Shown here: positions 17,320 through 26,800 of the stretch, one piece after another
How positions within the stretch are numbered: position 1 is the stretch's first letter
Layout: each line of letters starts with the position of its first letter
Assembly (NCBI GenBank): GCA_021413885.1
Contig: JAIOPM010000055.1
Location: 1-64,000 of the forward strand
Direction of reading: 5' to 3'
From: Planctomycetota bacterium
Lineage (GTDB): Bacteria > Planctomycetota > UBA1135 > GCA-002686595
Length of the DNA: 64,000 nt
The notes under the pieces: model-generated
Told to the model about the DNA's origin: nothing
What the model saw: only the letters and a program-made list of their open reading frames with translations
The model's database searches: none
Made by a program: the position numbers and the translations under genes

Positions 17320-19830
17320 ATGAAGAGGGCCGTCGTCGGCACCTCGTCGATCCGGCGTCCAGCCGCCGATCGACGATCGCACCGTGAGCGTTTCGAGATT
17401 CGTCTGCGCGCCGGAGTCGGTCGAGCCTTGCTCGCGGCGTTCTGCTTCGGCGCGGCATCGAGCGCGGCATTCGCCGCGACTCCCGTTCAGGGTTCGCAGG
17501 GCACGATCGTCGGCGAATTCGAACTCGCCGCTCCCGCGTCGCAGAGCTTCACCCTGCGCGCGACGATCCCGGTGTTTCCGGGCACGTTCCCGAGGCCCGA
17601 CGGCCTGATGCCGTTCGCGATCCGCGATTCCAACGGCGCCCTCGTTCCGGCGCAGGTCGATCCGGTCAGCTATTACCCGAACGACGCCGTCGACGGCGCG
17701 GACGTGGTCGAGCTCACCGCGGCGGTCCGCGTACCGCCCGGAACGCAGGTCGGAGCGCACATCCAGTACAAGGTGATCGACTCGCCGCACCCGGCGGGAA
17801 CGTTCCCGCTGACGCCGGCGGTGCAGTCGCTCTTCACGACGGCGGGCGCGGTCTCGATCCGCACCCGCGATGTGTTCGGCAACACGTACGTCGCCGATCT
17901 GCTGCGCGGCGCTGACGACACGCGGCTCCTGCGCTCGGGCGAGTTCCGCGAGCAGACGCGCTTCTACGAGGTGATGCGTCCGACGACGACCAACTACGGC
18001 GCGCCGAGCGGTCCGTTGCGTCGGATGATGGGCGTGCACTCCTACGTCAGCACGTGGGCCGGCGAGGACATGATCAGCCTCGACCTCCGGATCCACAACG
18101 GCACCAGCGGCGAGGACGGCCAGGATCCGATCGACGATCCGCAAGAGCGCCTGTACTTCGACCAACTCGAGATCGTCGTCCCGCAAGGTTGGGTGCTGCT
18201 CCCCGACATCCAAGACGTCTCGTGGGGCGCGCCGGTCAACCAAGGCGCGACCACGGTCTACCCGATCGTCAAGGGACAGCCGGGCAACACGCTCAACGTG
18301 CTGCCGGTCCAAGCGCAGTTCCACCGTCGGTTGGTGCTCGCCAAGGCGAGCGCCGTCGTGCGCGCGCAAGACCTCGTCACCGAGCAGTGGCTCGGGTTCT
18401 GCCAACCGGACGCGGACACCAACGGTCCGTACTTGTCGTGGTGGAACCGCTTCACCGCGCGCTACTTCCCCCAACACCACGTGTTGCCCCGCTTCGACTT
18501 CAAGGGCAAGAACTCGGCGCTGGGCAAGATGAAGAGCGAGTTCGAGACCGACCACACCGCGCTGCTGACAGGCAAGTCCAACGGGGGGTACCCGTACTAC
18601 TCCGACCAGATGGGCTGGGCGTTCCCGTTCGGTTCGAAGTACGGCGGCATGACCGGCGGCTCGGACATCTATCTCTACGATGGAGTGGTCACCGCGTGGG
18701 CGGCGTCGAACGAAGGCTATCGCCACGCGCAAATCACCCACCGCATGTACACCGACCGACAGGCGGTCGCGCTCTACAACAAGGACGGCGATCCGACGTC
18801 GCTCCACGACTGGATCACGCACGGGCCGCAGTTCGACTACGTGCACATGGAGTTCTATCTGACTCCGTTGCCGGGTCCGGATCCGTTCGGGTTCACGTCG
18901 GCGCCGACGTACCAGATCGACGCGGTCGCCGCGCAAGGACGGCAACCGGCGTACGAGAGCGAGCTGCTCTCCTACTTCCCCATCGACGTGCAGCACCACA
19001 TCCGTTGGCTGCGGTCGCCGAAGGTGCTGTTGTGGCTCGGCAACGACGCGATCGCGAAGGACGATCTGCGGATGGAGGCCGAGATCTTGCGGCTCTCCTA
19101 TCACCAGTATCCGACGTCGCCGAGCAACGGCGTGATCCCGTCGGGGATGCTCTTCGACATCCGTTCGGTCGAGACGAATCCGGCAGTGGGCTTCGCCTGC
19201 GGTCGCGGCGAAGCGTGGACGATCGACTGCATGTGCGCGGCGTACTCGATCGCCGATCCGGCGTGGCGAGCCGAGGCGAAGCCGTGGTTCGACGCGGTCA
19301 CGAAACTGATGCGCTCGGGACAAGCCGATTGCTCGGGCTTCCTGATGCGCTTGAAGACCAACAAGGACTTCAACGGTCAGTACTTCGTCCGTCGTTCGAC
19401 CGAGACGGCGATGCTCGACCAGGCGTTGGTCTCGATAGTCGAGAGCGTCTATCGCGGCGTCGACGTTCCGCGGCAGAAGTCGCTCGAGTACGTGCTGACC
19501 AAGCAGTTCTACGGCGAGATCTCGCCGATGTCGTGGAGCGCCACGCAGAAGGGACCGATCTCGAGCATCGCGGTCGCGCCGCTCTCGGGCGCTCCGTTCT
19601 GCGGTACGACTCCGGGCCAGTTCCCCGACGCCGACAAGTTCCAATCGTGGAGTAGCCTCGCCTACGCCTACGAGTTGACGAGTGATCCGATCTTCTTGAA
19701 GCGTGCGGCGGAGATGAGCGGCTCGAGCGTCACGAAGAACACGCTCGGTGCCCAGCAGAACATGAGCTGGGGCAACCACGAGAACCGCGCGGGACTGCTC
19801 GCCTTGGTGCAGCAGCTCTGGCTGCCCTGA
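17320..19830 (+). CDS. large exported protein, PcRGLX/YetA-like architecture (tandem paralog B)
   Basis: An 836-residue paralog of the preceding gene. Its signal peptide has a long basic n-region and a hydrophobic core (VGRALLAAFCFGAASSAAFA) ending around residue 45, with no lipobox, so it is probably free in the periplasm or outside. The same blocks appear in order: FTLRATIPVFPGTFPRPDG, PAQVDPVSYYPND, LSWWNRFTARYFPQHHVLP, GWAFPFGSKYGGMTGG, HRMYTDRQ, LLWLGNDAIAKDD, ACGRGEAWTID, SPMSWSATQKGP and APLSGAPFCG. Conserved Asp, Glu, His and Trp in these blocks suggest a shared active site. Enzyme class is not known; polysaccharide lyase or hydrolase is an inference from architecture and the neighbouring beta-helix protein. 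A terminator follows. Confidence 0.78.
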   Translation: MKRAVVGTSSIRRPAADRRSHRERFEIRLRAGVGRALLAAFCFGAASSAAFAATPVQGSQGTIVGEFELAAPASQSFTLRATIPVFPGTFPRPDGLMPFAIRDSNGALVPAQVDPVSYYPNDAVDGADVVELTAAVRVPPGTQVGAHIQYKVIDSPHPAGTFPLTPAVQSLFTTAGAVSIRTRDVFGNTYVADLLRGADDTRLLRSGEFREQTRFYEVMRPTTTNYGAPSGPLRRMMGVHSYVSTWAGEDMISLDLRIHNGTSGEDGQDPIDDPQERLYFDQLEIVVPQGWVLLPDIQDVSWGAPVNQGATTVYPIVKGQPGNTLNVLPVQAQFHRRLVLAKASAVVRAQDLVTEQWLGFCQPDADTNGPYLSWWNRFTARYFPQHHVLPRFDFKGKNSALGKMKSEFETDHTALLTGKSNGGYPYYSDQMGWAFPFGSKYGGMTGGSDIYLYDGVVTAWAASNEGYRHAQITHRMYTDRQAVALYNKDGDPTSLHDWITHGPQFDYVHMEFYLTPLPGPDPFGFTSAPTYQIDAVAAQGRQPAYESELLSYFPIDVQHHIRWLRSPKVLLWLGNDAIAKDDLRMEAEILRLSYHQYPTSPSNGVIPSGMLFDIRSVETNPAVGFACGRGEAWTIDCMCAAYSIADPAWRAEAKPWFDAVTKLMRSGQADCSGFLMRLKTNKDFNGQYFVRRSTETAMLDQALVSIVESVYRGVDVPRQKSLEYVLTKQFYGEISPMSWSATQKGPISSIAVAPLSGAPFCGTTPGQFPDADKFQSWSSLAYAYELTSDPIFLKRAAEMSGSSVTKNTLGAQQNMSWGNHENRAGLLALVQQLWLP

Positions 19831-19858
19831 ACTTCGGGCAGGGATAGAAGGGGAATCG

Positions 19859-19895
19859 AGGAGTCGCCGTTCCGGCAGGGGCGGCGACTCCTTTC
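19859..19895 (+). terminator. rho-independent terminator
   Basis: AGGAGTCGCC (19859-19868) pairs perfectly with GGCGACTCCT (19883-19892), loop of 14 bases, followed by TTTCC on the plus strand. It lies between the convergent large paralog and beta-helix genes and mainly serves the plus-strand gene. Confidence 0.75.
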
Positions 19896-19911
19896 CGTTC
19901 CCTCCTCGGCG

Positions 19912-21192
19912 TCAGTGCGACTTCGGCGTCAGCGCCGAGACCTCGACGCTCTCGCCCGCGCGCGTGACGCCGCCGCGGACTTGCGTGTCGGTCGACACCG
20001 AGAGCGAACGGATCGGACTGTTGGCGAGCTCGCCGTCGTCGCCGAGTGGATCGACCGCCAGCGCGGGCACGCTTCCGCCGGAGACGAAACGGTTCTTGCC
20101 TTCGATGCGCACCTCGCGGCAACCGCCGAGCGAAACGAGCGGCCGATCGCCGCAGCCGCGCGCCATCTCGAAGTCGTTGTCGCGCAGGATCAGCGTTCCG
20201 TTCGGCGCGCCGGCGCCGCGGTCCCACGCGACCAACGCGCCGGTGCCGTACGGCGCGCCCTCGCGCGTCAAGCCGCGCAACTCGGGCGCGAAGCCCGCGC
20301 GGAAGATGTTCTTCTCGACGACGATCTCGCCGCCGTGGCGACCGGCGAACGTCAACGCCGAGCCGCCCTTGTAGTTGTCGCCGGCGGAGATCCCGACGTC
20401 GGAGATCTTGCAGTTGCGAATCGTGATCTTGCCGACGCCCGCGGGACCTTCCTTCTCGCGCGCGGTGATCTGGCAGAACGTGCGACCGAGGCGCGTCGCG
20501 TCGACGTTCTCGATCAACACGTCGCCCTTCAAGTTCTGGAGGTAGAAGCCGTGCTCCCACCGCACGTCCTCGACGATCGCGCGCTTCTGCCGGCCGCAGA
20601 ACTCGAACTCGGCGAGGCCGGAGCCCCACACGCCCCACTTCGATTTCTGTCCGGTCTGCGTCAAGTGGTTCCAACCGCCGTGGACTTCGCAATCCCAGAA
20701 GCGATAGCCCGCGTACGTCGAGCGTCCTCCATCGGCGCTGAAGAAGATGCCGGCGCGGTAGCCGCACTCGATCTTCAGGTTCTTGAACGTGAACCAGCCG
20801 TTGGGCACCGCTTGGCTGAAGCCGAGCGTGTCGCTCGACTTGCCCGGACGGATCCACACCTCGCCCTGGCCTTCGATCGTCACCGGCGAGTTCGCGTTGC
20901 CGCCGATCGTCTGCGCGTTCCACGGCGACGGCTTGCCGTAGCCGATCGCGAACGCCGGATACTCGCCCGCTTGCACGAGGATGCGCGTGCCGGGACCCGC
21001 ACGACCGAGCGCGGTCGCCAACGGATTGGTCGTCTTCACCGGACCGACGCCCTCGAAGTCGACGCGATCGGGATAGCAGGTGATGTTGAGCACCTGACTC
21101 GGCGGCTGCGGCGGAGGTTGCCGCGGCTTCTTCCCGCGATCCTGCGGTGCGAACACGAGCAACGAAGCGGCGAGCCACATGAGTCTTGTCAT
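19912..21192 (-). CDS. secreted right-handed parallel beta-helix protein
   Basis: A 426-residue exported protein. The signal peptide is MTRLMWLAASLLVFAPQ, followed by a proline-rich linker (PRQPPPQPPSQ). The body shows the short repeated strands of a right-handed parallel beta-helix, as in pectate-lyase-like and NosD-like proteins: GTRILVQAGEYP, PVTIEGQGEVWI, WFTFKNLKIECG, KITIRNCKISDVG, EIVVEKNIFRAG, TLILRDNDFEMARG. Such proteins bind or cleave polysaccharides; no specific catalytic set can be named. The start at 21192 follows AGGGGAAACG. It sits beside the two large exported proteins and a glycosyltransferase, which suggests a glycan-related role. Confidence 0.85.
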   Translation of the reverse strand: MTRLMWLAASLLVFAPQDRGKKPRQPPPQPPSQVLNITCYPDRVDFEGVGPVKTTNPLATALGRAGPGTRILVQAGEYPAFAIGYGKPSPWNAQTIGGNANSPVTIEGQGEVWIRPGKSSDTLGFSQAVPNGWFTFKNLKIECGYRAGIFFSADGGRSTYAGYRFWDCEVHGGWNHLTQTGQKSKWGVWGSGLAEFEFCGRQKRAIVEDVRWEHGFYLQNLKGDVLIENVDATRLGRTFCQITAREKEGPAGVGKITIRNCKISDVGISAGDNYKGGSALTFAGRHGGEIVVEKNIFRAGFAPELRGLTREGAPYGTGALVAWDRGAGAPNGTLILRDNDFEMARGCGDRPLVSLGGCREVRIEGKNRFVSGGSVPALAVDPLGDDGELANSPIRSLSVSTDTQVRGGVTRAGESVEVSALTPKSH

Positions 21193-21312
21193 CGTTTCCC
21201 CTTCGATCGCGGAGTCGATTCGAGGATAGACCGTTCGAGGCTCCCCCTCCATCTTCGGCACCGCGGAAGCCCGCGTCCCCGACGGCGAACGTGCTTCCGC
21301 CGACGGGACCCC

Positions 21313-21318
21313 TAGAAT
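21313..21318 (+). promoter_or_regulatory. -10-like hexamer TAGAAT
   Basis: TAGAAT (five of six to TATAAT) ends nine bases before the ATG of the family 2 glycosyltransferase. No Shine-Dalgarno follows, so a leaderless transcript is likely. Confidence 0.45.
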
Positions 21319-21327
21319 CGCCGTGCG

Positions 21328-22071
21328 ATGTCCAAGGCCGCCGTGGTGATCCCGTGCTTCGACGAAGCCGCCCGCCTCGCGGTAGACGTGATCCGCGCCG
21401 AGCTCGCGCGTTCGGCCCACGTCGACCTGGTCTTCGTCGACGACGGTTCGACCGACGGGACGCGCGCGCGGCTCGAGGACGTGCGCCGCGGGCTCGAGAC
21501 GCGCGTCGAAGTCCTCGCGCTCGAACGGAACCAGGGCAAGGCCGAAGCGGTGCGCCGCGGCGTGCTGCAGGCACTCGAACGCAAGCCAGCCTACGTCGGC
21601 TACTGGGACGCCGACCTCGCGACGCCGATCGAGGTGATCGAGGACTTTCGTCGCCTGCTCGAGTCGCAACCGCGCTTCGAGATCGTCACCGGCGCGCGCG
21701 TCGCGTTGCTCGGCCGCAAGATCGAGCGTCGGCCGTTGCGCCACTACGTCGGCCGCGTGTTCGCGACCGCGGCGTCGATGACGCTCGGCCTCGCGGTGTA
21801 CGACACGCAGTGCGGGGCGAAGCTCTTCCGCGTGCTGCCGCACACACGCGAACTCTTCGCCGAGCCGTTCGTCGGCCGTTGGGTGTTCGACGTCGAGCTG
21901 CTCGCGCGGCGCAAGGTGCTCGCGGCGCAGCGCGGACTGCCGCCGCTCGAGGATTCGCTCTACGAGTTCACGCTGGCGAACTGGCGCGACGTCGCGGGCT
22001 CGAAGGTGAAGCCGCTCGACCTGCTGCGTTCCCTGTGGGACCTCTCGAAGATCCGCCGCCGCTACTTCTGA
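21328..22071 (+). CDS. glycosyltransferase family 2, polyprenyl-phosphate glucosyltransferase-like
   Basis: A 247-residue GT-A enzyme resembling dolichyl/polyprenyl-phosphate beta-glucosyltransferases. VVIPCFDEAARL opens the nucleotide-binding fold. FVDDGSTDGTRARLEDV holds the UDP-sugar Asp pair, and YWDADLATPIEVI contains the DxD metal site. GARVALLGR, QCGAKLFR and GRWVFDVELLAR are family-typical later motifs. No membrane segment is seen, so it probably works at the membrane surface on a lipid-phosphate acceptor. The ATG at 21328 starts on the first strand. It is convergent with the aldehyde dehydrogenase gene, 10 bases between stops. Confidence 0.9.
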   Translation: MSKAAVVIPCFDEAARLAVDVIRAELARSAHVDLVFVDDGSTDGTRARLEDVRRGLETRVEVLALERNQGKAEAVRRGVLQALERKPAYVGYWDADLATPIEVIEDFRRLLESQPRFEIVTGARVALLGRKIERRPLRHYVGRVFATAASMTLGLAVYDTQCGAKLFRVLPHTRELFAEPFVGRWVFDVELLARRKVLAAQRGLPPLEDSLYEFTLANWRDVAGSKVKPLDLLRSLWDLSKIRRRYF

Positions 22072-22081
22072 CGCGCGGCGC

Positions 22082-23626
<1,545 letters not shown>

Positions 23627-23835
23627 GTGGAGATCCTGGTGAGCGGTGACGAGCCGCACAGGATAGCCGCGCGCTCGGAGCGACGACAGCGGTCGCGCTC
23701 GTCGCGCAGCGCGGACGAGCACGCACGCACCGTGAACGACGAACGATGCGCGGCCGCCCTCCTGAATGGAGCGCGGCCGCGCGACTTCGAAGCGGTGCGA
23801 ACGTCCGCGTCAGGCGCACGTTCGCGCGGGCGCTC

Positions 23836-26800
23836 TTACTTCTTGCCCTTGCCTTTCCCTTTGTCCTTGCCCTTCTCCTTGTTCTTGCCCTTGCCTGCGT
23901 TGCTGCCGCCGTGACCGCCGCCGGTCGAGGGGCCGGTCGGCGTGCCCGCTCCTCCGCCCGTGGCCGGGCCACCCGCCGACGGACCGGACGGACCGCCGGT
24001 CGACGGTCCCGTCGGAGTCGGCGTCGAGGGCTTCGGAGTAGAGGGCCCCTTCGGTGCACCGGTCGAGGGACCGGCAGGTCCGCCGGTCGACGGCCCCGCG
24101 CCGCCGCCGTCGCCGCCGGTCGACGGTCCCGGTCCGGTCGGGCCGGGATTGCCGCCATCGGTGTGCGGACCCGGCCCGCGCGGATCGCCGGTCGACGGAC
24201 CCTTCGGCGGACCGTCGGGACCCGGAGTCGAGGGCGGCGGACGACCGTTCGTGTCGTAGTCCTTCCAGGTGTCGAGTTCGCCCTTGTTGCCGCAGTGGTT
24301 CTTCCAGTCCTCGAGCTCCATGCGCGAGCAGAGGATCGACAGACGGTTTTTCGCCTCGATGATCGCCGGATCGGTCGGGTGATCCGGGCACTGCGCATCG
24401 CCCCACGTGACCTTGTCGGCCCACCATCCGAGGCGCTTCTTGGTCTTCGAGCCCTTGCGGCACTTCTTGCAGTACCTCGAAGCCCACGCGTGGCCGAAGT
24501 CGTGCACGAAGGTCTCGCCGTCGGTGTCGCGGTGATAGACCATGTCCTGAACGAAGTGCAGGAACACGCCCATCATCTCGGTGGAGCACATGCCGTGATT
24601 GACGGTCCACCAGTGCGTGTACCACTCCCAGCGCAACGCTTCGTCTCCGAACGCATGGAACCGTCCGTTCGTTGGCCCAGTCCGCGCGTCCTGGTAACCG
24701 GCCTCGCGAGCGCCGTTGTCTTGTCCCCAATTCGCTCGAACGATCGCCTTGGTGTCCGCGTCGTTGATGCCGGCCTTCTTGCAAGCCGCCAACGTTTCAC
24801 CGCAGTGGTCCTTCGACTTCTCGGTGCTCGTCACCGGATTGCCCTGATCGTTGGGCGGGACGAGTCCGAACGGATCGCGTCGGTGCGGGTCGTTGGTCCC
24901 GAGTTGATAGCGATTCATCGAGCCATCGACGAAGCCCAACGGATCCTGCTGCGCGAAGCGGCCCCACTCGGGCAGATAGATCCGATTGCGGAAGTCGAGA
25001 TACTTCTCGACACCGGCGACCGTCCAACGTCCTTGGAAGCCGATCTGCTGGTTGAAGACGCTCGGCGCCGGATCGGCGAGTAGGTTCCCGTTCGACACGT
25101 TCGCGCGGGTGCGCTTGCCGAAGTCGTTGTAGCGGAACGACTCGGTCACGTTGCCCGAAAAGTCGCTCGTCGCGATCAGGCTCTCCACCTCGTTGCCGAA
25201 CAACAACGACACCGTTCCGCTCGAACGATCGGAGGTCTCGAGTAGGTGATCGAGCTCGTTGCCGAAGTGGTATTCATACTCCTTCGTCGTCGCGCCGACC
25301 GTCGCCGTGCGCGCCATCGCTTGCCAATCCCAGTAGGTCACGAGCTCCGACTGGCTCGACTGCCCGGCCCACGTCTCGATGCGGCGACCGAAGACGTCGT
25401 ACTTCATGCGCAGATCGTTCGGCGCGAACGGCAGAGTCAGCGGCAGGTCGCGGTGATCGTAGGTCACCGCCGCGCCGCCGTTCTGCGAGACCAAGTTGCC
25501 GTTCGCGTCGTAGACCTGAGTCAGTCCGGCGATCTGAACGTACTCGTTGACCAAGTTCGACACGAAGGCGACCACGGTCCCGACCACACCGCGCTGGGTC
25601 GCACGGCTGGTCAGGTTCCAGACCCGGTCGAAAGCGTAGGACTCGACCAACTTCGCGTTCGTCGGATCCGCCGCCGCGTACTGCGCCTGAGTGAGACCCG
25701 ATTGACTGCGTTGGAGCTCGCCGGCGTCGTCGTACTGGTAGAGCACCCCGCCGTCGTACATCTTCGGCGCGATCGGATTGCCGCTCGCGTCGTAGAACTC
25801 CCGGAACGACCCGATGACTTTCCCTTCGGGATCGTACTGCAGATCGATCGAAGCGATCGGCCGGCCGGACGCCGAGTGATCCAGCGAGATGAGCCGGCGC
25901 AGGACGTCGTAGTCGCGCGCCGTGGAACGCGAAGGTGACTGCTCGGTGACCGGGAACTCACCGAGGTACGAATACGTCGCGACCACACGATTCGCCGCGC
26001 CCTCGAACTTGCGCACTTCACGTAGGCGGTCGATTCCGTCCCAGGTGTACTGCGCGTAGTCGGGCACTGCGGCGGTGTGCGCCGGATAGAAGACGCGTGA
26101 CGTCCGACCGACGGTGTCGTACTCGGCCTTGATCGTCTTGCTCCAGGCGATGTTCGTCGGAGAGACGGTTTCCGACTCCATCGAGTCGAGCGAGTTGTAG
26201 GTGCGAGTCACCAAGTAGTCGTCGTTGCGAGCGCTGACGGTGTGCCCTCGGGCGTCGTACCCGAAGATGCCAAACGTCTCGCCGGCGATGCCCGGCGCTG
26301 TCGCGACCGAGAATTGAGTCAGACGATTGAGCGCGTCGTAGGTGGCGCTCACGACGTTCTGACTCGGGTCGATGCTCTTCACGACGTTCGACATCGCGTC
26401 GTACTCGACGAGTTCGATCGTTCCATCTCCGTACGTCACACCCGTCGTGCGTCCGAACGCGTCGTGCTGGAATTGAGTCGTCTCGTCGTTCACGCCGCCG
26501 GTCAAGGCCGACACGGCGGCGAGCAGCGTTCCTTGATACGTCCGGAGCGTGGAGATCGGACCGCTCGCGCCCAGCGCGGTCGCGGTGACTTCCCGCGTGT
26601 CGAGGATCACGCGCCCCAATTCGTCGTACGCGGTCGTGCTCGCGCGCCCCGCGCGATCGACGAGACGCGTGACGTCGCCGCTCAGGCTCCACTCGAACGC
26701 TCGCTGGTGGCCAAGCGCGTCCTCGACGACGAGCGGACGTCCGACGCCGTCCTTCTGCAGGATGCGACCGACCAAGCGCGTCGTCGACGCGCCCGTTCGA

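Noticed and set aside
23627-23835. Immunity gene after the Rhs gene
   Set aside because: No open frame of convincing composition with a start site exists in the 209 bases on the Rhs strand.
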